Assembly: GCA_017549125.1 (NCBI GenBank)
Contig: JAFYVL010000002.1
Coordinates: 1-58,981 of the forward strand
Direction of reading: 5' to 3'
Source of the DNA: Oscillospiraceae bacterium
GTDB lineage: Bacteria; Bacillota; Clostridia; Oscillospirales; Oscillospiraceae
DNA length: 58,981 bases
Under the pieces are notes generated by a model, which searched no databases, was not told the origin of the DNA, and was given only the letters and a program-made list of their open reading frames with translations. The position numbers and the translations under genes are program-made. Below are positions 1-9,463 of this stretch, one piece after another; positions within the stretch are counted from its first letter, which is position 1; each line of letters begins with the position of its first letter.

Positions 1-570
1 GAGCTGCACATCAAGTTGGGTGTTGACTCCCGTCACGCTGACCAGCAGGTCCGCGGCGCCGTGGTTCTGCCCAACGGTACCGGTAAGACCGCTCGCGTTC
101 TGGTCTTCGCTAAGGACGCTAAGGTCGAAGACGCAAAGGCTGCAGGCGCAGATTACGTCGGCGGCATGGAGCTGGTTGAGAAGATCACCAAGGAGAACTG
201 GTTCGAGTTCGACGTTGTTGTTGCTTCCCCCGACATGATGGGCCTGGTTGGCCGTCTGGGTAAGGTTCTGGGCCCCAAGGGTCTGATGCCCTCTCCCAAG
301 GCTGGCACCGTTACCCCCAACGTTGGCGCTGCAGTTCAGGAAATCAAGGCCGGTAAGGTCGAGTATCGTCTGGACAAGACCAACATCATCCACTGCCCCA
401 TCGGTAAGGTTTCCTTCGGCGCTGAGAAGCTGTCCGAGAACATGGATACCCTGATGAACGCTGTTGTTAAGGCTAAGCCCGCTGCAGCTAAGGGTCAGTA
501 TATCAAGTCCTGCGTGGTCGTTTCCACCATGGGCCCCGGCGTTAAGGTTAACACCGCTAAGTACGCCTAA
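1..570 (+). CDS. rplA: 50S ribosomal protein L1 (5'-truncated by the window edge)
   Basis: Large-subunit protein of the L1 stalk near the ribosomal E site; in bacteria it also often represses its own mRNA. The frame is open from base 1, and 189 residues are visible, so about 40 N-terminal residues are missing compared with the usual length near 230. The segment with [19 protein letters not shown] followed by PKAGTV is the family signature. An internal TTG at 16 is in frame but is not the start, because the upstream codons read as typical L1 sequence. A strong terminator follows directly and the next gene is on the other strand, so rplJ/rplL do not follow rplA here as they often do. Confidence 0.97.
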   Translation, partial: ELHIKLGVDSRHADQQVRGAVVLPNGTGKTARVLVFAKDAKVEDAKAAGADYVGGMELVEKITKENWFEFDVVVASPDMMGLVGRLGKVLGPKGLMPSPKAGTVTPNVGAAVQEIKAGKVEYRLDKTNIIHCPIGKVSFGAEKLSENMDTLMNAVVKAKPAAAKGQYIKSCVVVSTMGPGVKVNTAKYA

Positions 571-581
571 TTGATGATTGT

Positions 582-614
582 AAAACCGGAAGCAGAAATG
601 CTTCCGGTTTTTCT
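582..614 (+). terminator. Rho-independent terminator of rplA
   Basis: Perfect 12-bp stem (AAAACCGGAAGC / GCTTCCGGTTTT) with a 6-nt loop and a T-rich tail, 11 bases after the rplA stop codon. Confidence 0.93.
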
Positions 615-635
615 ATAACATGATACATACAAGAG

Positions 636-665
636 AAACCCGCTGCTCGTGTGAACAGCGGGTTT
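636..665. terminator. Hairpin between convergent genes, probable bidirectional terminator
   Basis: A 10-bp stem (AAACCCGCTG / CAGCGGGTTT) with a 10-nt loop. It lies just past the stop of the minus-strand isomerase gene. The T-run is better on the plus strand, so it may also back up the rplA terminator. Confidence 0.7.
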
Positions 666-675
666 TGATATTGAT

Positions 676-2010
676 TTAGGCCAGAGTCAGGGCACCGAGG
701 ACAATCTTGTCATATTCGGTTGTCATGGGGTACTGTTCCACACCGGAATCAAAGAACTCTGTGAAGCGCTCATTGAGCATCTGGCTACTGGTATTGGTAT
801 ACCAAACATCCTGGCCGCTGACATAGTACATAAAGTGATAACCGGCATAATTGGTAGATTCAACCTTTACAAGCTCTGTATCGCCAGACTGACGGGATGC
901 GTCTGCTGCCCATTTTTCAAAAGGCTCTACATAACCAGAACCAATCGAAACACCTTCGTACAAGCCGCCTGTCTCGGCAGAGCCGGGATCGTCTGTATGT
1001 TGCGCTACCATAGCAACAAAGCTGTTTTCGGTTGCTTCGCCATCCTTCCAAAGCTTGTAAACCTTCTCGGCTTCCTCCAGGCACTTTGCCCAATCCTCTT
1101 CAGAATATACCGGGTTGCCATTCTCATCTGTGGTACTAGCCTCTGCCTTGATCAGGATATGACGAACATTGGCAATCTTGCCGGATTCTTTAGTGATACC
1201 GGAAGCCTCAAATTCGTCCTTGTGCTCTTCAAAATAGGCATTGATTTCCTCATCGGTAGGCGTCATGCCATTATACTTTACATCAAAATACTGCATTGCC
1301 TTATACATAACAGTACGATAGGAAATAAAGCCTGCTTCTGTGGCACCAGGGCCACCCTGATCTGCCAGCATTGCAGCCACAGACTCATAACCATAGCTTG
1401 TTGCTTCCTCCGCAATCGTAGTAGGCAACTTTTCTAAATAAGCCTTGTCCTCATCACTCTGTGCAAATCCTTCGGCATTTGCCATCTCAACCAGAACCGC
1501 ATAGCTCTTCCAGCTTTCCAGTGCCTGATCCAGGAAGTATTCTTCCCAGGTCTTGGTGGTATCCATGCCGCAGGTTTGCTCACCCAGCGGTAATGTAGTA
1601 TCCAAACCAACCGCACTCAAATAATAGTAGTAATTATTAAGGAAGGTATATACTGCGGAACGATAATGCAGCTGCAATTCGCTGTTGGTAAGCTTTTGCT
1701 CGCCAATAACAGCAACAACCGCATCGGCCTTGGCCTTGGCGGTTTCATCATCCACTTCATAGTCAGACTTCAGCGCAACAGCTTCTGTAGGTTCGCTTTC
1801 AACTGTAGGCTCTTTCGTAGCTTTCTCTTCCTTGCCACCAATCACACCAGTTCCAAACAATACAGCTACCACTAATGCTGCGCCCAGGATCACTGCGCAC
1901 AAAGCAATGACAGCAATCTTCCAGCCCTCACCATTTTTTGCAGCTTTGCCACATTCGGGGCACACATTGCTTGTGTCCGGCATTTCGCTGCCACAAAATT
2001 TACAAAACAT
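676..2010 (-). CDS. Zinc-ribbon, membrane-anchored parvulin-type peptidyl-prolyl isomerase
   Basis: 444 residues. The N-terminus has a zinc ribbon (Cys3, Cys6, Cys17, Cys20), followed by one transmembrane helix at about residues 31-55 and an acidic, Thr-rich linker. The large outer part has a SurA/PrsA-like helical region, then a rotamase PpiC domain, recognisable by VRHILIKAE and by the DPGSAETGG stretch. This predicts a cytoplasmic zinc ribbon with an extracytoplasmic folding domain acting on secreted proteins. Unlike PrsA it has no lipobox and is held by a transmembrane helix. The start ATG has an AGAGGAAA ribosome site. It is a single gene with its own promoter. The fold assignment is firm; the client proteins are unknown. 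Confidence 0.85.
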   Translation of the reverse strand: MFCKFCGSEMPDTSNVCPECGKAAKNGEGWKIAVIALCAVILGAALVVAVLFGTGVIGGKEEKATKEPTVESEPTEAVALKSDYEVDDETAKAKADAVVAVIGEQKLTNSELQLHYRSAVYTFLNNYYYYLSAVGLDTTLPLGEQTCGMDTTKTWEEYFLDQALESWKSYAVLVEMANAEGFAQSDEDKAYLEKLPTTIAEEATSYGYESVAAMLADQGGPGATEAGFISYRTVMYKAMQYFDVKYNGMTPTDEEINAYFEEHKDEFEASGITKESGKIANVRHILIKAEASTTDENGNPVYSEEDWAKCLEEAEKVYKLWKDGEATENSFVAMVAQHTDDPGSAETGGLYEGVSIGSGYVEPFEKWAADASRQSGDTELVKVESTNYAGYHFMYYVSGQDVWYTNTSSQMLNERFTEFFDSGVEQYPMTTEYDKIVLGALTLA

Positions 2011-2058
2011 ATTTTCCTCTTTCCCCTAAAGTGACACCTCTAGGTATATGATTTTGCA

Positions 2059-2087
2059 ATTGTATCATGTATTTTCCATAATTGCAA
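2059..2087 (-). promoter_or_regulatory. Promoter of the zinc-ribbon isomerase gene
   Basis: On the minus strand, TTGCAA (2082-2087), 17-nt spacer, TACAAT (2059-2064), about 50 bases before the start codon. Confidence 0.6.
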
Positions 2088-2125
2088 CAAAGAATCTGTA
2101 AACAAATTATTTTCTATGGTTATAC

Positions 2126-2154
2126 TTGAAAATTTACATAAAAAATGCTATTAT
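2126..2154 (+). promoter_or_regulatory. Promoter of the miaB-mutS-mutL-miaA-hfq operon
   Basis: TTGAAA (2126-2131), 17-nt spacer, TATTAT (2149-2154) in an AT-rich stretch. The predicted transcript start near 2161 lies after an in-frame ATG at 2116, which is why the later ATG at 2191 is taken as the miaB start. Confidence 0.7.
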
Positions 2155-2190
2155 TATATATTAAGAGAGTATTGTTTAAGGAGCATACCC

Positions 2191-3594
2191 ATGAGCAACA
2201 AAACTACCGTTATCAGCAAAGAGTTACTGGAACAACAGCTTGCTTTTTGTAATCATATTCGCCAGTATTGGCTGGATCGAGATACCACTCCCCTGGCCTA
2301 TGTAGAGACCTACGGATGCCAGCAGAACGAGGCTGACTCTGAAAAAATCCGCGGTCTTTTGATCGAGAGTGGATATTCTATTGTACAGGAAGCCGAGGGC
2401 GCAGATGTCGTAGTTATGAACACCTGTGCCATCCGTGAACATGCGGAGCAACGCGTATTTGGCAACCTGGGTGCATTGACCCATACCAAGCGTCGCCATC
2501 CCGGTCAAAAAATATTCCTTTGCGGTTGTATGGCCGGACAGGATCATGTGGTACAACGGATCAAGAAAAGCTATCCCCATGTGGACGGTGTATTTTCCAC
2601 ACATCACCTCTGGCAATTTCCGGAGCTATTGGATCGGGTATTGTACACCGGCAAGCGCAGCTACTTTGTAGAGGATGAGCCTGGTTCTATTGCAGAAGGC
2701 ATCCCTCAGCAGCGAGACAGCGGTCTGAAGGCCTGGGTTTCTATTATGTACGGCTGTAATAACTTCTGTACCTATTGCATCGTACCTTATGTGCGTGGCA
2801 GAGAAAGAAGCAGAAAGTCCGCAGATATTATACAGGAATGTAAAAATCTGATTGAAGCCGGTGTGAAGGATATTACCTTACTGGGTCAGAATGTAAACTC
2901 CTATGGCAAGGATCTGGATGAGGGTATGGACTTTGCCGATCTTTTACAGAAGATCGTGGAGATTCCCGGTGAGTATTTGATCCGCTTTATGACAAGCCAT
3001 CCCAGAGATGCATCCCAGAAGCTATTTGACACCATGGCCGCATCTAATAAAATTGCAAAGCAATTGCATCTCCCCTTCCAATCCGGTTCCAGCCGTGTGC
3101 TGAAGGCTATGAACCGGCACTACGATCGGGAAGCTTATCTGGAAAAGGTAAATTATGCAAAATCTGTCATGCCGGATCTGGTATTGACCTCTGACGTCAT
3201 CGTGGGTTTCCCCGGTGAGACAGCGGAAGAATTTGAGGAAACCATTTCTCTGATTCAGCAGGTACGGTACGATTCCCTCTTTACCTTCATCTTCTCTCCC
3301 AGAGCCGGTACACCAGCCGCCTCTATGGAAGATCTCACACCTAAGGAAGAAAAAAATCGTCGTTTTGATCGGCTGTGCGCTGTTCAAAACGAAATCTCTG
3401 AACAGATCCACAGCGAATATGTGGGCAAAACCCTTCGCTGTCTGATCGATGGCACCGACAAAGAATTTCTCACTGCACGCACCGAAGGTGGACGCCTAGT
3501 TCGTTTCCACGGAGCGCCTTCCCTGGTTGGCACATTTGCAGAGATTACGATCACTGGATCGAACACCTGGAGCCTGATTGGCGAATTCAAATAG
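2191..3594 (+). CDS. miaB: tRNA-2-methylthio-N6-dimethylallyladenosine synthase
   Basis: Radical-SAM methylthiotransferase that adds the methylthio group to i6A37 of tRNAs reading UNN codons. 467 residues from the ATG at 2191, which has AAGGAG 7 nt upstream. The N-terminal UPF0004 domain carries the [4Fe-4S] cysteines (in YGCQQNEADSEK, NTCAIREHA and LCGCMAG). The radical-SAM Cx3Cx2C triad is in YGCNNFCTYC, and a TRAM domain forms the C-terminus. It lies two genes upstream of mutL-miaA, whose last product makes its i6A37 substrate. It needs two Fe-S clusters, which suits an anaerobe. Confidence 0.96.
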   Translation: MSNKTTVISKELLEQQLAFCNHIRQYWLDRDTTPLAYVETYGCQQNEADSEKIRGLLIESGYSIVQEAEGADVVVMNTCAIREHAEQRVFGNLGALTHTKRRHPGQKIFLCGCMAGQDHVVQRIKKSYPHVDGVFSTHHLWQFPELLDRVLYTGKRSYFVEDEPGSIAEGIPQQRDSGLKAWVSIMYGCNNFCTYCIVPYVRGRERSRKSADIIQECKNLIEAGVKDITLLGQNVNSYGKDLDEGMDFADLLQKIVEIPGEYLIRFMTSHPRDASQKLFDTMAASNKIAKQLHLPFQSGSSRVLKAMNRHYDREAYLEKVNYAKSVMPDLVLTSDVIVGFPGETAEEFEETISLIQQVRYDSLFTFIFSPRAGTPAASMEDLTPKEEKNRRFDRLCAVQNEISEQIHSEYVGKTLRCLIDGTDKEFLTARTEGGRLVRFHGAPSLVGTFAEITITGSNTWSLIGEFK

Positions 3595-3609
3595 AAAGAA
3601 GTTGTTTCT

Positions 3610-6213
3610 ATGGCAGCAAACAAGTCTGAACTGACACCTATGCAGCGTCAGTATTTCCAAATTAAAGAGCAGAATCAAGACAGTATTCTTTTCTTCCGTC
3701 TGGGCGATTTCTACGAAATGTTCAATGATGACGCCATCGTAGCCGCTAAGGAGCTGGACTTAACGCTGACAACCCGTGACCGCAGCAAGCCCAAGGAAGA
3801 GCAGACACCCATGTGTGGTGTCCCCTATCACTCTGTGGATTCCTATATCGCCCGTTTAGTGAACAGGGGCTATAAAGTTGCCATCTGTGAACAAACATCC
3901 GATCCTGCCGCCACCAAAGGTCTGGTAGAGCGTGAGATCACACGAATTGTCACCCCCGGCACGGTCACCGAAAGCTGCATGCTGGACGAGAGCAAGAACA
4001 ATTACATGGCCTGTCTGTACGGACAAGGCAATCGTTACGGTCTGGCATTTTGCGATGTTTCCACCGGTGCATTCTATGCTACCATCTGTGCAGATGCCCA
4101 GACCGCCGCATCGGAATTGGGTCGTTTTGCCCCCTCCGAAGTCATCCGTGGCGGTAACGGTGTGGACGATGCTATCTTGAATGATGCACTGTTTCATCGT
4201 CTAAACTGCTGTGTGGACGAGGGAAAACCCCAACAGTTTGATTTAGAGCAATCTCAAACGCTGTTGGAAAATCATTTTGAACAGCCCCTTTCCCAGCTGG
4301 GGCTGACCGGTATGCCGGAGACCATCATTGCTTGCGGTACTTTGTTGCAGGCATTACTGTTTGTGCAGAAAAATGATTTGAAGCACATTCGCAATCTGGA
4401 ATATTACACCACCGGTAAGTTCATGGAATTGGATCTGGACGCCAGACGGAATCTAGAACTGACCGAGACCCTTCGTAGCAAGGAAAAGAAAGGCACGCTG
4501 CTCTGGGTATTGGACAAGACCAAAACCCCCATGGGTGGCCGTCTGATCCGTAGTTGGCTGGAAAAGCCCTTACTGGATTCCAACCAGATCCAGCGTCGTT
4601 TGAACGCTGTGGAGGAACTGGTAAATTCCACCATTTGCCGTGGTGAGCTACAGGAAGCTCTGAAGCACGTCACCGATCTGGAGCGTGTGATGACACGCAT
4701 CGTCACCGGTTCTGTCAACGGCCGGGAATTACTGGGTCTAGCAAACGGTTTGAGAGCATTGCCTGCGGTTAAGCAACAACTGCAGCAAATGGACTCTCCC
4801 CTGTTGAAGCGTTTGGAAGAATCCATTGATGCATTAGACGACTGCGCAGATCTGATTGAAGCCACTTTAGTGGATGAGCCTCCCATTACCGTTCGTGAAG
4901 GCAAGCTGATCCGTCCCGGTGCCAATGCCGAGGCTGATCGTTTGCGTGATATTATGAATGGCGGCGAGGGAACGATCCTGGCCATTGAAACTGCCGAGCG
5001 CGAAAAGACCGGTATCCGTACTTTGAAGGTCAGCTACAACCGTGTATTCGGTTATTATATTGAAGTTTCCAAGTCCTTTATTGATCAAGTGCCTGCCCAT
5101 TACATCCGCAAGCAGACCCTTGCCAATAACGAACGTTACATTACCCCTGAATTGAAGGAGCTGGAGGATCAGGTTTTAACGGCAAAGGATCGCCTGACCG
5201 CTCTGGAATATCAAATTTTCAGCCAATTACGTGAGCATCTGGCACAGCAAGCCGCTCGTGTCCAGATTTCTGCCGCAGCCGTTGCAGAAGCCGATGCGCT
5301 TTGTTCTCTGGCTGTAGTCGCCGCCCAACGTGGTTACTGCCGTCCCGAGATCTCTCTGGGCAACGAAATCTCTATTGTAGATGGACGTCATCCGGTGGTA
5401 GAGCAAATGCTCAAGGACAACCTGTTTGTGCCCAACGACACCCATTTAGGCGCATCGGACAATCAAGTTTCCATTATCACCGGTCCTAACATGGCTGGTA
5501 AGTCTACCTATATGCGCCAGGTTGCGCTGATCGTATTGATGGCGCAGATCGGCTCGTTCGTACCTGCCAGAAGCGCAAAGATCGGTTTGGTGGATCGTGT
5601 ATTTACAAGAATCGGCGCCAGCGACGATCTGGCATCCGGTCAATCTACCTTTATGGTGGAAATGGCAGAGGTTGCCTCTATTCTCAAGTACGCAACCGCG
5701 CGCAGCCTTTTGATCCTGGATGAGATTGGACGTGGCACTTCTACTTATGATGGCATGGCCATTGCCAGAGCGGTTCTGGAATATGCCGCCAATCCCCGTC
5801 AATTGGGTGCAAAAACCCTGTTTGCCACCCATTATCACGAACTTTCCACCATCGAGAACGAACTGCCCAATGTAAAGAATTACAATATTGTAGTAAAAAA
5901 ACGCGGGGATAAGATGATCTTCTTAAGAAAGATTGTTCCCGGTGCTACAGACGACAGCTACGGAGTAGAGGTTGCCAAGCTGGCTGGACTACCCAGCAGC
6001 GTGGTCAATCGTGCCCGTCAGATTCTGGAAGAACTGGAGCAGCAAGGTGTGAAAGCACCTGCAAGAGTCGAGGTTGAAGCAGATGATCAGATCAGTATGC
6101 TGGATCTTCGTTCCCAGCAGGTCTGCGCTGCCCTGGAAGGCTTGTCCGTGGAAACCCTAACCCCTATTGAAGCTATGAACGAGCTGTACAAGTTAAAGAA
6201 AATGCTGGATTGA
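3610..6213 (+). CDS. mutS: DNA mismatch repair protein MutS
   Basis: Recognises mismatches and small loops and recruits MutL. 867 residues, a normal MutS1 length. The mismatch-wedging F-x-E motif is in RLGDFYEMF near the N-terminus, the Walker A motif is GPNMAGKS, and the Walker B region is LLILDEIGRGTS; an ATHYHEL motif follows. The C-terminal tail after the ATPase is short. It starts 15 bases after miaB with only a weak ribosome site (GAAAGAAG), so translation may partly depend on miaB. The gene order miaB-mutS-mutL-miaA-hfq is conserved in many Firmicutes. Confidence 0.98.
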   Translation: MAANKSELTPMQRQYFQIKEQNQDSILFFRLGDFYEMFNDDAIVAAKELDLTLTTRDRSKPKEEQTPMCGVPYHSVDSYIARLVNRGYKVAICEQTSDPAATKGLVEREITRIVTPGTVTESCMLDESKNNYMACLYGQGNRYGLAFCDVSTGAFYATICADAQTAASELGRFAPSEVIRGGNGVDDAILNDALFHRLNCCVDEGKPQQFDLEQSQTLLENHFEQPLSQLGLTGMPETIIACGTLLQALLFVQKNDLKHIRNLEYYTTGKFMELDLDARRNLELTETLRSKEKKGTLLWVLDKTKTPMGGRLIRSWLEKPLLDSNQIQRRLNAVEELVNSTICRGELQEALKHVTDLERVMTRIVTGSVNGRELLGLANGLRALPAVKQQLQQMDSPLLKRLEESIDALDDCADLIEATLVDEPPITVREGKLIRPGANAEADRLRDIMNGGEGTILAIETAEREKTGIRTLKVSYNRVFGYYIEVSKSFIDQVPAHYIRKQTLANNERYITPELKELEDQVLTAKDRLTALEYQIFSQLREHLAQQAARVQISAAAVAEADALCSLAVVAAQRGYCRPEISLGNEISIVDGRHPVVEQMLKDNLFVPNDTHLGASDNQVSIITGPNMAGKSTYMRQVALIVLMAQIGSFVPARSAKIGLVDRVFTRIGASDDLASGQSTFMVEMAEVASILKYATARSLLILDEIGRGTSTYDGMAIARAVLEYAANPRQLGAKTLFATHYHELSTIENELPNVKNYNIVVKKRGDKMIFLRKIVPGATDDSYGVEVAKLAGLPSSVVNRARQILEELEQQGVKAPARVEVEADDQISMLDLRSQQVCAALEGLSVETLTPIEAMNELYKLKKMLD

Positions 6214-6226
6214 TTGAGGTTTTAAC

Positions 6227-8167
6227 ATGCCTAAAATTATTCAACTCTCTCCCCATATTGCCAATTTAATAGCTGCCGGTGAGGTTGTAGAACGTCCTGC
6301 AAGTGTTGTGAAAGAACTGTTGGAAAATGCCGTGGATGCCGGTGCTACCCAGGTAACCATTGAGATCCGTGACGGTGGCATGACCTTTATGCGTGTAACC
6401 GACAACGGCTGTGGTATGACACCAGAGGATGCTAAGACCGCATTTTTGCGCCATGCTACCTCTAAATTGCGCACCGCAGAGGATTTGGTATCCATTGCCA
6501 CCATGGGCTTCCGTGGTGAAGCTTTGGCCGCCATTGCATCCGTAAGCCGCATTGACTTAATGACCAAAACGGCAGGTGCGATTTCCGGTATCAGCCTACT
6601 GTTGGAAGCCGGTAACATTACGGAGGAAACAGAGGTGGGTTGCCCGGAAGGCACCACCATCATTATCCGTGACCTTTTCTATAATACCCCTGCCCGTATG
6701 AAGTTTATGAAATCCGATACGGTGGAAGGCAGTAAGGTAACCAGCGCTGTGCAAATGCAAGCCCTTGCCCATCCGGAGGTTGCTATCCGTTTTCTGCGTG
6801 ACGGCAAGGAAGTATTGTCCACCCCCGGTACCGGTGATCTGGAAGCAGCTGTATACTGCATCTACGGCAGAGAAAGCGGAAAAATGATACCTGTGAATAG
6901 TCGTTGGGAGAATTACACCCTTACCGGCTATGTAAGCAAACCCACCGACGCCCGTCCCAGTCGCAATCTTCAGACCTTCTTTGTCAACGGAAGACCTGTC
7001 AAGTCCAGACTTTTGATTGCCGCCCTGGAAGAGGCCTACCGCAATCGTATCATGGTGGGTAAATTCCCTGCCTGTGTACTGCATCTGACTTTACCTGCTA
7101 CCATGGTGGATGTGAATGTGCATCCTGCTAAAACCGAGGTAAAATTCCTCAATGAAAAATCCGTATTTGATTGCATTCATTACGGAACATTGGGTGCATT
7201 AAACAGCACCAGCGATCGTCCCCAGGTGCAGTTTAAAAACACCAATGCTGTTCCTGCACCCCAGAGTGTACCTGCCCCGGCAGCAAAACCTGCGCCTACT
7301 ATGGCAGCAAAGCCTGCACCCAGCGCACCTGCTAAGCAGGAGAATTTCTTCCGCACCATGAATGCTGAGGAATATCGCAATTTCACACAGGTGATCAAGG
7401 ATGCCCCCAAGCCTACACCCCAGGTTGCAAGTGCAGTTACGAAGGCCGTGGTACAGGACACCAAGCCTGTGCTGCGTAGCCCGGTCTTAATTCCCGACCT
7501 CCCTGTGGTCTCCAAGCCGGTTGAACAAACCCCAGAGCCCCCTGTAGAACCTCAGATCGTCACCGAGCCGGAGCAAACAAAACTTCCCATGCCCCAGGAG
7601 ATTCCCTGGCGCATTGTAGGAGAACTGTATCGTTCCTATGTTATTGTGGAGCAAGGCGAGGAAGCCTTTCTCATCGACAAGCATGCCGCCCACGAACGCA
7701 TTTTGTTTGAGAAGCTGAAAGCAAATCAAGAGGCTATCACTTCCCAGTCCTTGCTCACTCCCATCCCTTGCCGATTGAGTGCAGAGGCCTGTGGAGAGGT
7801 TTTAAACAACAAGGAATTCTTGGAGGAATTGGGATTCGAGGTGGATGCCTTTGGAGAGAATACCATTCTGATTCGACAAGTACCTATGGATCTTTCTCCG
7901 GAAAATGCCCAGAATGCGCTGGAGTCTTTGGCCGCAGATCTGTTAAACGGCCGACGGGAAAACAAAGCCAATATCCGCGACGAGATCCTGCACACCGTTG
8001 CCTGCAAAGCTGCCATCAAGGCCGGCTGGAATACCAGCAGTAAAGAGCTGGAAGTTCTGGTCAAGCAGGTCATGAGCAACGAGGATCTAAAATACTGCCC
8101 CCACGGCAGACCCATTTGTATCACATTAAGCAAGAAACAGCTGGAAAAGCAATTCAAGCGCAGCTAA
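6227..8167 (+). CDS. mutL: DNA mismatch repair protein MutL (endonuclease type)
   Basis: GHKL ATPase that links mismatch recognition to strand incision. 646 residues. The N-terminal ATPase has GEVVERPASVVKELLENAVDAG, DNGCGM and GFRGEAL. A Pro/Ala-rich linker covers roughly residues 340-440. The C-terminal domain has the metal-dependent nicking motif (DKHAAHERILFE, matching DxHAxxERxxxE), plus an ACKAA box and CPHGRP. It is therefore predicted to be the nicking MutL found in bacteria without MutH. It starts 13 bases after mutS. Confidence 0.97.
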   Translation: MPKIIQLSPHIANLIAAGEVVERPASVVKELLENAVDAGATQVTIEIRDGGMTFMRVTDNGCGMTPEDAKTAFLRHATSKLRTAEDLVSIATMGFRGEALAAIASVSRIDLMTKTAGAISGISLLLEAGNITEETEVGCPEGTTIIIRDLFYNTPARMKFMKSDTVEGSKVTSAVQMQALAHPEVAIRFLRDGKEVLSTPGTGDLEAAVYCIYGRESGKMIPVNSRWENYTLTGYVSKPTDARPSRNLQTFFVNGRPVKSRLLIAALEEAYRNRIMVGKFPACVLHLTLPATMVDVNVHPAKTEVKFLNEKSVFDCIHYGTLGALNSTSDRPQVQFKNTNAVPAPQSVPAPAAKPAPTMAAKPAPSAPAKQENFFRTMNAEEYRNFTQVIKDAPKPTPQVASAVTKAVVQDTKPVLRSPVLIPDLPVVSKPVEQTPEPPVEPQIVTEPEQTKLPMPQEIPWRIVGELYRSYVIVEQGEEAFLIDKHAAHERILFEKLKANQEAITSQSLLTPIPCRLSAEACGEVLNNKEFLEELGFEVDAFGENTILIRQVPMDLSPENAQNALESLAADLLNGRRENKANIRDEILHTVACKAAIKAGWNTSSKELEVLVKQVMSNEDLKYCPHGRPICITLSKKQLEKQFKRS

Positions 8168-8187
8168 GCCCATAAGGAGGCACAGCC

Positions 8188-9123
8188 ATGAAAAACATAA
8201 TATGTATTGCAGGGCCTACTGCCTCCGGCAAAACAGCATTGTCCATTGCACTTGCCAAACAGCTGGATGCAGAGGTGGTATCCTGCGATTCCATGCAGAT
8301 CTATAAGCGCATGGATATCGGTACAGCGAAGCCCTCCTATGAAGAGAGGGAGGGTATCCCCCACCACATGTTGGATGTGGTAGAACCCTGGGAGGATTTT
8401 TCCGTGAGCCGATACTGCGAAATGGCCACTCCCATTGTGGATGATATTTTGTCCCGTGGCAAAACTGCCATCATCTGCGGCGGTACCGGTCTATATATGG
8501 ATAGCCTTATCAAGGGCAACGACTTTGCCCCCTTCCCCTCTACCGGTGTCCGGGAAAAGTTGGAACAGCGAGCAGATACCGAAGGTATGGAGATCCTGCT
8601 CTGGGAACTGGAAACTGTAGATCCGGATGCTGCCGCAAGATTGCACTTAGCGGATCGCAAGCGGATCATTCGGGCTTTAGAAGTCTATCTAGAAACCGGA
8701 GAGACCATCACCGCCCATAATATTCGTACGCAAAGCATTCCTCCCAGGTATAACCCCATTTGGTTTGGCCTTGAGGATGAAGATCGGGCTGATTTATATG
8801 CACGCATCGATCGTCGGGTGGAAATCATGCTGGATAATGGGTTGATGGAAGAAATCCAAAGCCTATTAGCCGAAGGCATTCCCGAAAAATGCACGGCTAT
8901 GCAAGCCATTGGATATAAAGAATTCCTGGATGTGGTGCATGGGGATCTGTCCATTGCAGATGCCTGCGCACAAGTGCAGCAAGCCTCCCGAAAATACGCC
9001 AAACGGCAGTTGACATGGTTCCGCAGAAATCCCAAAATGAACTGGCTTCGTCGCAGCAAAACCTGCGGTACTGATGAAATTTTGGAAAAAGCCCGACAGA
9101 TTATTCGGGATATCGACAACTAA
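8188..9123 (+). CDS. miaA: tRNA dimethylallyltransferase
   Basis: Transfers the dimethylallyl group to A37 of tRNAs, making the i6A37 that MiaB then methylthiolates. 311 residues with the P-loop GPTASGKT, the [16 protein letters not shown] motif, and C-terminal [10 protein letters not shown], all diagnostic. The start has a strong AAGGAGG at 8174-8180. It lies 20 bases after mutL in the same operon. Confidence 0.97.
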   Translation: MKNIICIAGPTASGKTALSIALAKQLDAEVVSCDSMQIYKRMDIGTAKPSYEEREGIPHHMLDVVEPWEDFSVSRYCEMATPIVDDILSRGKTAIICGGTGLYMDSLIKGNDFAPFPSTGVREKLEQRADTEGMEILLWELETVDPDAAARLHLADRKRIIRALEVYLETGETITAHNIRTQSIPPRYNPIWFGLEDEDRADLYARIDRRVEIMLDNGLMEEIQSLLAEGIPEKCTAMQAIGYKEFLDVVHGDLSIADACAQVQQASRKYAKRQLTWFRRNPKMNWLRRSKTCGTDEILEKARQIIRDIDN

Positions 9124-9167
9124 ATAATGATAAGATGTATGTATCCCAACAGAAAGAAGGAATACAT

Positions 9168-9398
9168 ATGTCAGACACTATCAATCTTCAGGATGCCATT
9201 TTAAGAGAGGTATGCACAGAACGTGTTCCCGTGACGCTTTTTCTTATGAATGGCTTCCAGCTCCGGGGGATCATCACAGGCTTTGACAGCTTTGTGGTTG
9301 TATTGGTAACAGACGGCAAGCAGCAGATGATCTACAAGCATGCCATCTCTACCCTCGCCCCTATTCGGCCTCTGAAAGCCGCAGCACCCACTGCATAG
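9168..9398 (+). CDS. hfq: RNA-binding protein Hfq
   Basis: Sm-like hexameric RNA chaperone for small RNAs. 76 residues from the ATG at 9168, preceded by AGAAGG; an in-frame ATG at 9135 gives an unlikely N-terminal extension. The Sm1 region ([18 protein letters not shown]) and Sm2 region ([13 protein letters not shown]) are intact, including the YKH motif of the uridine-binding pore. Only a short tail follows the core. It is the last gene of its operon, followed at once by a terminator. Confidence 0.96.
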   Translation: MSDTINLQDAILREVCTERVPVTLFLMNGFQLRGIITGFDSFVVVLVTDGKQQMIYKHAISTLAPIRPLKAAAPTA

Positions 9399-9399
9399 C

Positions 9400-9433
9400 A
9401 AAAAGGCGACGGAGCATTCTCCGTCGCCTTTTT
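9400..9433 (+). terminator. Terminator of the miaB-hfq operon
   Basis: Perfect 15-bp stem (AAAAAGGCGACGGAG / CTCCGTCGCCTTTTT) with a 4-nt loop, ending in five Ts, immediately after the hfq stop codon. Confidence 0.95.
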
Positions 9434-9463
9434 CTATCAAAATTTGTAAATGAGGAAATAGAA

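Noticed and set aside
2116-2190. Upstream ATG extending miaB by 25 codons
   Set aside because: It lies upstream of the promoter -10 box, and the ATG at 2191 has a good ribosome site.
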